Positions 16,287 to 26,175 of a DNA stretch of 30,499 nucleotides are shown here, piece by piece. The notes beneath the pieces are model-generated. The model ran no database searches, had not been told where the DNA came from, and saw only the letters and a list, made by a program, of their open reading frames with translations. The position numbers and the translations under genes are program-made. The stretch is from NCBI GenBank assembly GCA_003133205.1, contig PKWK01000276.1, positions 438 through 30,936 of the forward strand. The letters run 5' to 3'. The first letter of the stretch is position 1. Each line of letters begins with the position of its first letter. Origin of the DNA: Granulicella sp. (lineage in GTDB: Bacteria; Acidobacteriota; Terriglobia; Terriglobales; Acidobacteriaceae).

Positions 16287-17255
16287 ATGCGAGCGATCCA
16301 GATTACCCAGACCGGCGGACCCGAAGTGCTTGCGCTCCGCGAAGTTCCCACTCCCACGCCCGGGTCCGGCGAAGCCCTGATCCAGATCGAAGCCTGCGGC
16401 GTCAACTTCATCGACGTCTACTTTCGGGAGGGGCGGTATCCGGCACAACTTCCGTTCATTCCTGGTCAGGAGGCGGCGGGTACGGTGATTGCGCTGGGGC
16501 CGGATGTGGGCGCGGTCAAGATCGGCGACCGGGTTGCATGGTGCGGCGTTTCAGGCACGTATGCCGAGTTCGCGGTTGCGCCGGTGTCGAAGCTGATCGC
16601 GATTCCCGAGGATATTTCTGCTCGGCAGGCTGCTGCGGCGATGCTACAGGGGATGACGGCGCACTACCTGGCGCATTCGACGTATGCGATTCAACGTGGC
16701 GATGATGTGCTGATTCATGCCGGTGCGGGCGGAGTTGGACTGTTGCTGACTCAAATGGCCAAGCAGCGAGGCGCCCGCGTGTTGACTACCGTGTCGACGG
16801 AGGAGAAGGCCGCGCTGGCGCGTAAAGCTGGTGCGGATGAAATGATCCTCTACACGCAGGAGGACTTTGCCGCAAAGGTGCGCGAGCTTACCGGCGGCAA
16901 GGGCGTCCCGGTCGTATACGACTCGGTAGGCAAAACGACGTTCGACGGCAGCCTCGCGTGTCTTCGGCCGCGTGGAGTGATGGTGCTGTACGGCGGATCG
17001 AGCGGAGCGGTGCCCCCGTTCGACCTCATCCAGCTTTCCACGAAGGGATCGCTCTACGTGACGCGGCCCACGCTGAAGGACTACGCCGCGACGCGCGAGG
17101 AACTAGAGTTGCGGGCGGGCGACGTACTGCGGTGGGTGGCGCAGGGCAGCCTCAAATTGCGGCTTGAACACAGCTACCCGCTGGCCGAGGCGGCGCAGGC
17201 CCATCGGGATCTGGAGGCGCGCAAGACGACGGGAAAGGTGCTGCTGATTCCGTAA
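16287..17255 (+). CDS. Zinc-independent quinone oxidoreductase (MDR superfamily)
   Basis: NADPH:quinone reductase-like enzyme, cytosolic; 322 residues against 327 for E. coli Qor. The GroES-like domain comes first, with VNFIDVYFREGRYPAQLPFIPGQE characteristic of quinone reductases and no zinc-ligand cysteines. The Rossmann domain has AGAGGVG (145-151), followed by the NADP-specific TTVSTEEKAALARKAGAD with the Ser and Lys that accept the 2'-phosphate. A downstream block (VYDSVGKTTFDGSLACLRPRGVMV) matches the family. The ATG at 16287 starts with the family-standard MRAIQITQTGGPEVL. Divergent from the recJ cluster across 121 bp that must hold both promoters. Physiological substrate not determinable. 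Confidence 0.93.
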   Translation: MRAIQITQTGGPEVLALREVPTPTPGSGEALIQIEACGVNFIDVYFREGRYPAQLPFIPGQEAAGTVIALGPDVGAVKIGDRVAWCGVSGTYAEFAVAPVSKLIAIPEDISARQAAAAMLQGMTAHYLAHSTYAIQRGDDVLIHAGAGGVGLLLTQMAKQRGARVLTTVSTEEKAALARKAGADEMILYTQEDFAAKVRELTGGKGVPVVYDSVGKTTFDGSLACLRPRGVMVLYGGSSGAVPPFDLIQLSTKGSLYVTRPTLKDYAATREELELRAGDVLRWVAQGSLKLRLEHSYPLAEAAQAHRDLEARKTTGKVLLIP

Positions 17256-17283
17256 GTTATGGCGCCTGTTGTGAGGGAACGGA

Positions 17284-18606
17284 TTGGTTCGCGTTTGCGT
17301 AACCTACGAGAGAATGCGGGAAGCGTATAGCTGGGAATGGGTGGAGGCGCAAGTCGCGCAGACCATCGAAGTTTGGAACGGCAGCGCAGCGTCGTCGGCG
17401 CCACGCGGGCCGCAGTACTGCCTGGCGCAGCAGCGGAAGCGCGAGAAGGCCTACGACGAAGGGCTGCGGGAGGTTGAGCGCGAGGCAAAGAAGACGCCAC
17501 GCACCAAGGCAGAGCGCCTCGCAATGCAGGACCGGATCACCGCGTCCTTTGGCCGGTTCTCGGCTACCGCGCTGGACCTGGAGGGGGACGCGGTTCAGCT
17601 TCTGACGGACGAGTTCCTGCCTGTGGGCACGAAGCTTGCGCGGTGGGCAAGGCGATTCGACCCAACCCTAAGCATGCCCGACATTATTCAGGCTTGCCGG
17701 AATGCATGGACCGCGTGCGGACTCCAGCCGCTGCTCGGCGAGCGTGTAGAGCTTACGCCGTCGATTCTGGGATACAGCCTGCTCTATCCATACACCGACA
17801 ACTATCTGGACCGAGTAGACGTATCCGCCGAGGAGAAGCGCCGATTCAGCAAACGTTTTCGGCAGCGACTGGATGGCGGCGACCTCTCAGCCGAAGACGC
17901 TCGTGAGGCTGCGCTGTGGGCCTTAGTCGAGCTGATTGAAGGCCAATACCCCCGCGAGCGCTTCCCCTGCGTCTTCGATTGTCTGTTGGCGATTCATCGG
18001 GCTCAGGAGGACAGCGTCGCGCAACTGAAGATCGCTGTGGATTACGCTGACGCTGAGGTACTGCGGATGAGTTGCGCGAAGGGTGGCAGCTCCGTGCTGG
18101 CGGATGCGTGCCTCGCGCGTGGATATCTCAGCGAGCAGGAGAGCCGTTTCTCGTTCGAGTGGGGCGTGCTGCTGCAACTGGGCGACGATCTGCAGGATGT
18201 GCGCGAAGACTTGCAACGTGGCTCGGTCACGCTGTTTTCGCGCGAGGCGGCGCTGGGTACGCCGCTGGACAGCCTTGCGACGCAACTCCTCAGCTTCAGC
18301 GAGCGAGTTGCCGTGCGGATGGACGACTTGCCGTGCGGATCCGCGGCGTTCAAGGATCTGTTGAGGATGAGTTGGAGATCGCTCATAGTCGGGGCAGTCG
18401 CGGACTCGCACCAGTTCTTCTCCGCAAAGTTCCTGCGAGAGGCCGAGCAATCCTCTCCATTTCGCTTCGAGTTTCTACGGGCGCGGCGCAAGCGATTGGC
18501 CAGCCGCGAAGGGCTGTACGCGACGCTGTTCGAGGCATTCCTTGAGGCACCTGACGACGACGATTTTGAGCTGATTCTGCCAATGCCTGTGCTTGCAGTG
18601 GTGTGA
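17284..18606 (+). CDS. Putative class I isoprenoid-synthase-fold protein
   Basis: 440 residues, mostly helical, no signal peptide. Two Asp-rich motifs lie where class I terpenoid enzymes bind diphosphate and Mg2+. The first is YTDNYLD (170-176), at the end of a helix after LLYP. The second is LGDDLQDVREDLQRGSVTLFSRE (299-321), resembling the second Asp-rich motif of trans-prenyltransferases. Between them SCAKGGSSVLADACLARG resembles the K-containing helix of that fold. The N-terminal 150 residues show no domain I know and the C-terminus is acidic. I infer a fold-level relationship, not a reaction. Start: TTG 17284 has GAGGGA 7 bases upstream; ATG 17314 is the alternative with a weaker site. 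It lies 28 bp after the quinone reductase and may share its transcript. Confidence 0.6.
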   Translation: MVRVCVTYERMREAYSWEWVEAQVAQTIEVWNGSAASSAPRGPQYCLAQQRKREKAYDEGLREVEREAKKTPRTKAERLAMQDRITASFGRFSATALDLEGDAVQLLTDEFLPVGTKLARWARRFDPTLSMPDIIQACRNAWTACGLQPLLGERVELTPSILGYSLLYPYTDNYLDRVDVSAEEKRRFSKRFRQRLDGGDLSAEDAREAALWALVELIEGQYPRERFPCVFDCLLAIHRAQEDSVAQLKIAVDYADAEVLRMSCAKGGSSVLADACLARGYLSEQESRFSFEWGVLLQLGDDLQDVREDLQRGSVTLFSREAALGTPLDSLATQLLSFSERVAVRMDDLPCGSAAFKDLLRMSWRSLIVGAVADSHQFFSAKFLREAEQSSPFRFEFLRARRKRLASREGLYATLFEAFLEAPDDDDFELILPMPVLAVV

Positions 18607-18650
18607 CGTTCAGCTCAGATCTCGGGTCGGCCTGGATGAATCGCTCATTG

Positions 18651-19272
18651 CTAATCGAGTGGGGCGTCGTTGAGTAGTTCTTTCAAGATCGCCTCAAGAT
18701 GAACCGCCGCACAATCGATATGAGGGAGGTCTGTGTTGGCTTCATTGAAGATCAACGAGAGGTCGGTCCCCGAAAACGGGATCGCGTCCACTTCATCGCG
18801 CTCGATCAGGGTATGGGCAAGGGCCGTGAGACTACTGTGCTGTTCTTCCGAGCCTTGTCCGTCGCGAAGCAACTCCGCGTAGATGTTGTGGATCAAGTCC
18901 ACTTCGTCTGGCCTGGGGCGAATAAACTCCACATGCTCCAGCAGCCCGAAGAATCCCGATTCGATCGAATAGCGGGTCCCGAAGATCGCAACCCGCCGTG
19001 CTCCCCGGGACGCGAGTTCCGCGGCAAGCGGATCGATCATGCTGATCAGAGACAGCGGCGACGTCGCAACAAGCTCCCGCACACAATACAGCGGGGTGAC
19101 CGCTGGGACAACGCCGACCTCGGCTCCAGCAGCCTTCAATCTGCGAAGGAAGCCGTTGAAATATTCCGCTAGCCCACCAGGATCGCAGGCCGCTGGCCAG
19201 CTTCTGGTAGTAGTGAATAGTGGCGCCCACACCAAGCCCACCGACCAGACCTAAGCAGCGACCCTTCTTCAT
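18651..19272 (-). pseudogene. Aspartate/glutamate racemase-family gene broken by internal deletion and frameshift
   Basis: The N-terminus MKKGRCLGLVGGLGVGATIHYYQKLA (from ATG 19272) is the standard start of this family. After it the frame runs into unrelated sequence. The rest of the protein continues in another frame from about 19190: CDPGGLAEYFNGFLRRLKAAGAE, VPAVTPLYCVREL, RRVAIFGTRYSIESGFF, RPRPDEVDLIHNIY, HTLIERDEVDAIPFSGTDL, FNEANTDLPHIDCAAVHLEAIL. Homologues, as I remember them, have about 25-30 more residues at the junction, so an out-of-frame deletion rather than a one-base error is likely. The remaining 196-codon frame could be misread as a complete small protein starting near 19241. 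Convergent with the isoprenoid-like gene, divergent from the riboswitch/receptor gene. Confidence 0.78.
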
Positions 19273-19317
19273 AGATCGTGAGCTTAGTAGGTTGCATGAT
19301 GTTGAGCAAGGTCGCAA

Positions 19318-19360
19318 ACAAAAAGCAGATTCCCTTCGGGAATGACAAACAAGAAGGGAA
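19318..19360. repeat. Candidate dispersed intergenic element with small hairpin
   Basis: Between the broken racemase and the riboswitch: AAAAGCAGATTCCCTTCGGG and AATGACAAACAAGAAGGGAA. The core ATTCCC-TTC-GGGAAT forms a 6-bp hairpin. From memory this sequence type recurs between genes in acidobacterial genomes. Only one full copy is in this window; a 12-base match (GAATGACAAACA) at 4683 may be chance. Confidence 0.35.
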
Positions 19361-19429
19361 TGCGGTGTGTTTTGACATCGTCTGCGCGATTCCTTAAGCT
19401 TGAGCTTCACCCTCCTGCGGCTGGCCTTG

Positions 19430-19670
19430 ATTCTGGCGGTCGCGCAACCCACAACCCTTGCCCGCAACGGAATGTTCGGGAAGCGCGGTGAAAGTCCGCC
19501 ACTGCCCCGCAACTGTGAACGCGCACGCTGCTCCAGACCACCGGAGACACGTGAATGCCAGCCAGGATTTTTCCACTGAAGCCGCCAGGCAACGGGAAGG
19601 GAAGTCAGGTTTATCGGCCGGCATGTACCCGCGTAAGTCAGGAGACCGGTTCCGCCGCGTACATCAACCA
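19430..19670 (+). promoter_or_regulatory. Cobalamin riboswitch
   Basis: The conserved core elements occur in order: GGTGAAAGTCC (19487-19497), GCCCCGCAACTGT (19504-19516), CCACTG (19573-19578), GGGAAGG (19594-19600) and the B12 box AAGTCAGGAGACCGG (19635-19649). A GGCGG/CCGCC pairing at the ends can close P1. It precedes a BtuB-like receptor gene by about 30 bases, so B12 binding should reduce receptor expression; blocking of the ribosome site AGGAG near 19690 is plausible. Oddity: the B12-box start AAGTCAGG appears twice (19602-19609 and 19635-19642). Outer boundaries are approximate. Confidence 0.95.
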
Positions 19671-19701
19671 CGTTCCCGGGGGGGAGCGTAGGAGATCCGA
19701 A

Positions 19702-22185
19702 ATGTCCGCAGTCTCCGGCCGCCTGATGGCCGTATTTCTCTTGCGTGCGTTTGCATTTCGCAAATGCTTGACGCTCGCCGCCTTCCTGTTTCTCGCACAT
19801 TTCCTCTTCACTACGCCGGCACGCGCCGTCGTTGTCCGCGGAGTGGTCACCGACCCGCTCGGCAAGCCAGTTCCCGGCGCTCGCATCCAACTCATCCAGG
19901 GCCAGAAGGCCGTGGCCGTCGGCATTGCCGGCATCGACGGTGCGTACGAGATCCGCTCCACCGAGGCTGGCCGCTTCGTTTTGCTGACGTCATCGGCAAC
20001 ATTCTCTCCCGGCATCAGCCAGGACTTCTACGGCGGCTCAACCGATCAGATAACGCAGAACATCGTGCTCGAAACCTCATCAGTGCATGAGGAGGTCACG
20101 GTCACCGCGACAGGCGTTCCCACGCCGATCGAGCAGTCCAGTTCGGCGGTCACGCTGATTCCGCAGTCTTACCTCGCAACAACGGTTGGCATCGCGGACG
20201 CGCTGCGGCAGTCTCCCGGCGTCGATGTGGTTCAGCAGGGACAGGCGGGCGGCGTGACCTCGCTGTTCGTGCGCGGCGGCAACTCGGACGCCAACAAGGT
20301 CCTGATCGACGGTATTCCAGCGGAAGATGTGGGCGGACGCTTCGACTTCGGCACTGTCTCCGCGAACGGCGTAACCGCCCTCGAAATCTACCGTGGACCA
20401 GACTCCGTGCTCTACGGCTCCGACGCGGCCTCGTCGACCATCGCGCTCACCACCCCGCGCGGCAGCGACCCCAGGCCGGTGTTGAACTACTCCGGCGACG
20501 CGGGCAACTTCCACACTTATCAGAACGAAGGCACGGTTAGCGGTGCGCACAAGCGTGTGGACTACCTAGCCGGATACTCGCGCTTCGATACGTCGAACGC
20601 ACTGCCCATGGACGAGTACCACGCAGGCACCGGCGTAGCGAACCTCGGCTACCACCTCACCGCGAACACTCCGCTGCGCTTCACCATCCGCAATGCCGAC
20701 TCGGCCAGCGGCGCTCCCGGCGCGCACGACTTCTATGGCATCTCTGCCGCTGCCAAGGAAGCAGACCAGGACCTCTACTCGGGCCTGACCATCGAAAACA
20801 CGCTCGAAGACAACTGGCACAACCTTGCACGCTACGGCATCGCCCGCAAGCGCGAACAGTTCACCACCTTCTACCCGGTTGGCATGCCGGTGACGGCCTT
20901 CGGATTCACGACGTATTACGGCAACAAGGTCACCATCCGAGGTGCGAACGGCTACTCCGCCACGGGGCAGGCGGCGATTGCGTACGGCGGGACGTATCCG
21001 CAGTCCGACTACGCCGACTCCAACCGCGACGAACTCTACTACCAGTCCGACTACACCTTTCCCAAGCGCATCGTTGCACTCTTCGGCTTCCGCTATGAGA
21101 ACGAGCGCGGCAGCTTCGTCTATCCGGCCTATAGCGAGACCGAGGCGATCCAGCGCACCAACTTCGAGTACACCCTCCAGGTCAGCGGAGACATCGTCGG
21201 GCGCGTGTTCTACTCGGTCGGCGGGGCCGTGGAAAAGAACCATCTGTACGGCGTTGCGGGAACGCCGAGAATTGGCCTGGCCTACGTTCCCGTGCGTCCC
21301 GGCGGGCGCATCTTTCGCGGCACCAAGATCCGCCTGAACGTGGCTACCGGAGTCCAGGAGCCATCAATCGCCACCGACTTCTCCAGCCTCTACACCCAGC
21401 TCGGCGGCGCCACGGCAATCAAGGACGGGATCGCTCCTATCCGGGAATTGCGCACGCGGACCCTGGATGCGGGCATCGACCAGAATATTTATCGCGAGAA
21501 ACTCATCTTCAAGACGGGATATTTCCACAATACATTTTCCCATCAGATTGAATATGTTGACTCAGGAACATTAATTACTTACTTTCACTTTTCAGGTGTT
21601 GTCGCGAACCTCTATGGCGCCGACGTGAATTCGCTGGCGTTCCACGCCCAGGGGCTCGAGTCGGAGCTGCAGTATCAGCCGTTCAGCCGACTCTTCCTGC
21701 ACGCCGGATACACCTATCTCAATGCGAAGGTGGATCAGTCATTCGCCAGTTCGGCTTTGTCCGTCCTGCGCGGCGGCTATCCAGAGACGAATCCGGCGTT
21801 CCCCAACGTTCCTGTGGGCGGGTCGCCGTTCATCGGCAGCCGTCCCTTCCGGCGTCCGCCCCATACCGGCTACTTCGCGGTGCAGTACACCGGGACAAAG
21901 CTTATGGCGGCGTTGAAGGGCGCGTTGGCAAGCCGGTCGGACGATTCGACCTTCCTCGACTACTCGGACCTGGCCGGCACCAACTCGATGATTCTGCCGA
22001 ACCGCAATCTCGACTTCGGGTACGCGAAGCTGGATGCCAATTTCATGTACGCGGTCAAGAAACGGGTGACGGTCTTCACCGAGCTCGACAATCTGCTCGG
22101 GCAGCAGCACATCGGGCCGATCGGCTACCCAGCGCTGCCGTTCACGGTGCGAGCCGGGTTGAAGATACGTATCGGCGGGGAATGA
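19702..22185 (+). CDS. TonB-dependent receptor, BtuB-like, with carboxypeptidase-regulatory-like N-domain
   Basis: Outer-membrane active-transport channel, by regulation for cobalamin or another corrinoid. 827 residues: signal peptide (to about 43, ending FTTPARA); a carboxypeptidase-regulatory-like beta domain (VVRGVVTDPLGKPVPGARIQLI ... IDGAYEIRS); a TonB-box-like EEVTVTAT; the plug (ALRQSPGVDVVQQGQAGGVTSLFVRGGNSDANKVLIDGIPAEDVGG ... LEIYRGPDSVLYGSDAASSTIALTTPRG); and the beta-barrel to GLKIRIGGE. ATG 19702 has AGGAG about 7 bases upstream, just after the riboswitch. It lacks the terminal Phe of many barrels. One 80-base stretch (21521-21600) is 69 percent A+T, unlike the rest of the gene. 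No btuCDF genes follow. Assignment to B12 rests on the riboswitch. Confidence 0.92.
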   Translation: MSAVSGRLMAVFLLRAFAFRKCLTLAAFLFLAHFLFTTPARAVVVRGVVTDPLGKPVPGARIQLIQGQKAVAVGIAGIDGAYEIRSTEAGRFVLLTSSATFSPGISQDFYGGSTDQITQNIVLETSSVHEEVTVTATGVPTPIEQSSSAVTLIPQSYLATTVGIADALRQSPGVDVVQQGQAGGVTSLFVRGGNSDANKVLIDGIPAEDVGGRFDFGTVSANGVTALEIYRGPDSVLYGSDAASSTIALTTPRGSDPRPVLNYSGDAGNFHTYQNEGTVSGAHKRVDYLAGYSRFDTSNALPMDEYHAGTGVANLGYHLTANTPLRFTIRNADSASGAPGAHDFYGISAAAKEADQDLYSGLTIENTLEDNWHNLARYGIARKREQFTTFYPVGMPVTAFGFTTYYGNKVTIRGANGYSATGQAAIAYGGTYPQSDYADSNRDELYYQSDYTFPKRIVALFGFRYENERGSFVYPAYSETEAIQRTNFEYTLQVSGDIVGRVFYSVGGAVEKNHLYGVAGTPRIGLAYVPVRPGGRIFRGTKIRLNVATGVQEPSIATDFSSLYTQLGGATAIKDGIAPIRELRTRTLDAGIDQNIYREKLIFKTGYFHNTFSHQIEYVDSGTLITYFHFSGVVANLYGADVNSLAFHAQGLESELQYQPFSRLFLHAGYTYLNAKVDQSFASSALSVLRGGYPETNPAFPNVPVGGSPFIGSRPFRRPPHTGYFAVQYTGTKLMAALKGALASRSDDSTFLDYSDLAGTNSMILPNRNLDFGYAKLDANFMYAVKKRVTVFTELDNLLGQQHIGPIGYPALPFTVRAGLKIRIGGE

Positions 22186-22196
22186 GCGCGCAAGCT

Positions 22197-22233
22197 GCGG
22201 CCTGATGGTCTGCGAAAGCAACTGTCAGGCCGC
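22197..22233. terminator. Hairpin after the receptor gene, weak terminator candidate
   Basis: Perfect 9-bp inverted repeat GCGGCCTGA / TCAGGCCGC with an inner TGC-GAAA-GCA mini-stem in its loop. No T-run follows, so termination would be inefficient or factor-assisted. An operator for the following gene is an alternative. Confidence 0.45.
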
Positions 22234-22254
22234 GACCGCGTCTAAATAAGTAAT

Positions 22255-23211
22255 ATGACGAGACTTTTCTCCGCCGCTTTGCTGTTTACCTCCGCCTTCA
22301 CGCTCGGCCTTTCGGCACAGGCCCAGTTGGAGGGCCCTGTCCCGACGCAGGTGCTGGTCAATGTCGATGCCAAGTCCACTCCTCCAGCGAGCGTCTCCGT
22401 TCTGACAGTGCAGGTGAACGACCATAAGGAGCCGCTCACGGCCTGGACACAAGTGGTCCCCGGCAACGCCCAGGTCGCGGTATTGATCGATGATGGCCTG
22501 CGCGAGAGCGTGGGGCGCGAACTCGACAACCTGCGCAAATTCGTGGGGAGCCTACCTCCGGGAGTCGAGGTGATGGTCGGCTTCATGCAGAACGGCCACG
22601 TTGTGTCCGATCAGCAGTTCACCACCGACCACGCGCTCGCGGCCTCCACGTTGCACCTGCCCGGGGGCTTGCCCGGCATGAGCGCAAGCCCCTACCTGTG
22701 CCTCTCGGACTTCGTCAGGCAGTGGCCCGATTCCAGCTCATCTTCATCGGCCATTGGCCTGGACGCGTCCTCGCATCACAAGGCGCGCTTCGTGCTGATG
22801 CTTTCGAACGGCGTTGACCCGTACAACGGTAGCACCAGCATGATGAACCAGGGCAGCCCCTACGTTGATGCTGCGGTGGCCGATGCGCAGCGGGCAGGCG
22901 TCGCAGTCTACGCGATCTATTATGGCGATGCGGGCATCCGGGGCGAGTCCGCAGATAACAGTGGCCAGGGCTACCTCGCTCAGATCACACAGAGCACCGG
23001 AGGCGTGAGCTACTGGCAGGGGGTGGGAAACCCTGTCTCCATGGCCCCGTTTCTAGAGTTGTTCCAGCACGCAATCGCAGAGACCTACATCGCCACCTTC
23101 ATCGCGCCCGTGGGCAAAGATCCGCAAAGAGATATGGTCCGCGTGAAGTTCAGCGCGCCGAAGACCAAGCTGCATGCGCCCGAAGCAGTGCGCCCAGGCA
23201 ATCAAGAGTAA
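22255..23211 (+). CDS. Secreted protein with degenerate von Willebrand A-like domain
   Basis: 318 residues with a signal peptide (MTRLFSAALLFTSAFTLGLSAQAQ). The body shows a Rossmann-like VWA layout: VAVLIDDGLRESVGRELDNLRKFVGSL (first strand and helix), GVEVMVGFMQNG, ARFVLMLSNGVDPYNGS, AVADAQRAGVAVYAIYYGDAGI, and GYLAQITQSTGGVSYWQG. The usual DxSxS metal site at the first strand is replaced by DDGLRES, so metal binding is doubtful. This type of secreted VWA-like protein is common in acidobacteria as far as I recall, with unknown function. No ribosome site is evident before ATG 22255. It stands 69 bp after the receptor, beyond a hairpin. Confidence 0.75.
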   Translation: MTRLFSAALLFTSAFTLGLSAQAQLEGPVPTQVLVNVDAKSTPPASVSVLTVQVNDHKEPLTAWTQVVPGNAQVAVLIDDGLRESVGRELDNLRKFVGSLPPGVEVMVGFMQNGHVVSDQQFTTDHALAASTLHLPGGLPGMSASPYLCLSDFVRQWPDSSSSSSAIGLDASSHHKARFVLMLSNGVDPYNGSTSMMNQGSPYVDAAVADAQRAGVAVYAIYYGDAGIRGESADNSGQGYLAQITQSTGGVSYWQGVGNPVSMAPFLELFQHAIAETYIATFIAPVGKDPQRDMVRVKFSAPKTKLHAPEAVRPGNQE

Positions 23212-23277
23212 ACGGCGGTAGCCGCAGAGTGTCCAGAATGAGCGCCCGGTCATCGATGGAAGCGTAAAATTCTGGCC

Positions 23278-23838
23278 ATGAGGAATGCCAGCTCTCGTAT
23301 TGTGCGTCGGTCGTCTCGGCGATTTGTGGGGAACCTTCTTTTTGTTGCACTTGCGGTCCTTGGGTTGGGCCTGTCGTCGACTTCGGCGCGTGCGCAGAGC
23401 GATGTCGGTGGCGGTGATGCCGGCGGATGCACGCTGAAGGACCATGTCTACACATGCGACGGTGCGACATTTCAAAAGGCGCTCGCAGGTGCGACTACGG
23501 TCGCCATCGAAACCCATAACGCGGATGGCGTGGCGCGGTCGAAGTTGAAGGATCTAATCACCAAAAAGCTTGGCAAGACAATCGCGCCGCCAGGAAGTCC
23601 GGCGGACCTCGATTTTCTGCTGATTCCCACGTCGCCAGAGGGAGTCGTCATTGGCGCGACGGACTTCGACCTGGGTACGCTGCGGGTATACACTTCGGGG
23701 CCGGATGGCGCGCGCGGACATCTTCTCTGGGCGGAGGATCTCTCCGGCCGGGAGAATCTGCCGTGGCCGGCGGTCGTGCATCGCCTCATTCTCCAGTTCG
23801 AGTCGCGCTTTCACATTAAGGAAGCAACGGGCAGTTGA
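23278..23838 (+). CDS. Secreted protein of unknown function
   Basis: 186 residues. A basic N-terminus (RRSSRRF) and hydrophobic stretch (VGNLLFVALAVLGLGLSS) ending SARAQ form a signal peptide. The mature part has a cysteine pair in GGCTLKDHVYTCDG, then an alpha/beta-looking domain with TTVAIETHNADGVARSKLKDLITKKLGK, a loop DLDFLLIPTSPEGVVIGATDFDLGTLRVY, and a C-terminal helix LPWPAVVHRLILQFESRF. The layout of a predicted nucleotide- or lipid-independent secreted domain is all I can say; no family recognised. No good ribosome site before ATG 23278. A strong bidirectional terminator separates it from groEL. Confidence 0.72.
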   Translation: MRNASSRIVRRSSRRFVGNLLFVALAVLGLGLSSTSARAQSDVGGGDAGGCTLKDHVYTCDGATFQKALAGATTVAIETHNADGVARSKLKDLITKKLGKTIAPPGSPADLDFLLIPTSPEGVVIGATDFDLGTLRVYTSGPDGARGHLLWAEDLSGRENLPWPAVVHRLILQFESRFHIKEATGS

Positions 23839-23840
23839 AC

Positions 23841-23885
23841 GAGAAAAAGCCCCGGAGCGATGACTCGCTTCGGGGCTTTCTCGTT
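23841..23885. terminator. Bidirectional terminator between convergent genes
   Basis: A 15-bp stem AAAGCCCCGGAGCGA / TCGCTTCGGGGCTTT (one G-T pair) with TGAC loop, flanked by A-rich sequence on the left and TTTCTCGTTT on the right. It can serve the secreted-protein gene and groEL. Confidence 0.93.
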
Positions 23886-23913
23886 TCTGTGACTGTTTGC
23901 AGAGCAGGGAAGC

Positions 23914-25602
<1,689 letters not shown>

Positions 25603-25703
25603 CTAATCTACCGGCTGAAATGTTTATGTTGTTACGAAGCCAATTCCTTTGGTCTGTGCTTTTACGGCGAAGCCGTCCAAGACCGCACGAAGTGCCGAAG
25701 TAC

Positions 25704-26003
25704 CTATTTCTTGACGATGCCCAGGACTTCTTCCTCGCGCATGATGAGGAACTCTTCGCCGTCCAGCTTGATCTCGGTGCCTGAGTACTTGCCGAAAAGG
25801 ATGGTGTCGCCAGCCTTGACGTCGAGCGGGAATACCTTGCCTTCGTCGTTCGACTTACCCTTGCCAACCGCGATGACTTCGCCCTGCTGGGGCTTCTCTT
25901 TGGCTGAATCGGGAATGATGATGCCGCCGCGAACGCTCTCGCCCTCTTCCATGCGACGAACCAGGATCCGGTCGTGCAGGGGGGTAAACTTTGTTGTTGC
26001 CAT
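25704..26003 (-). CDS. groES: Co-chaperonin GroES (10 kDa)
   Basis: Seven-subunit lid of the GroEL chamber. 99 residues with the family core: [44 protein letters not shown], the mobile loop [46 protein letters not shown]. The ATG at 26003 is supported by GAGGAGA 8 bases upstream and by the standard N-terminus; the frame is open further upstream but has no conserved sequence. First gene of groES-groEL, controlled by the promoter and CIRCE element at 26120-26175. Confidence 0.98.
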   Translation of the reverse strand: MATTKFTPLHDRILVRRMEEGESVRGGIIIPDSAKEKPQQGEVIAVGKGKSNDEGKVFPLDVKAGDTILFGKYSGTEIKLDGEEFLIMREEEVLGIVKK

Positions 26004-26119
26004 TGCGTATGTCTCCTCGTTGCAAGAAAAGTTAGTTGCTGTTTCAGGTACGGGCCAGGTAAGCCTCGGCACATCGCCGGGCAGCCCTTGCCACCGCCGG
26101 AACAGGCTTGAGACGTTCG

Positions 26120-26146
26120 TTAGCACTCAAGCCCTTCGATTGCTAA
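26120..26146 (-). promoter_or_regulatory. CIRCE operator (HrcA binding site)
   Basis: TTAGCACTC-N9-GATTGCTAA, the CIRCE inverted repeat with one change from GAGTGCTAA in the right arm. It sits between the groES promoter and gene and overlaps the first base of the -10 hexamer, so bound HrcA would block transcription. hrcA itself is not in the window. Confidence 0.92.
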
Positions 26147-26175
26147 CGATAGGGGATGGCGGGTGGGCCTGTCAA
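26146..26175 (-). promoter_or_regulatory. Sigma-70-type promoter of groES-groEL
   Basis: On the minus strand TTGACA (26170-26175), an 18-base spacer, then TATCGT (26146-26151). The perfect -35, acceptable -10 and adjoining CIRCE indicate a housekeeping-sigma promoter repressed by HrcA rather than a heat-shock sigma promoter. Confidence 0.75.

Noticed and set aside
18651..19241. Racemase tail as a complete 196-residue gene
   Set aside because: It lacks the conserved N-terminal GLVGGLG motif, which lies just upstream in another frame; better explained as a broken gene.
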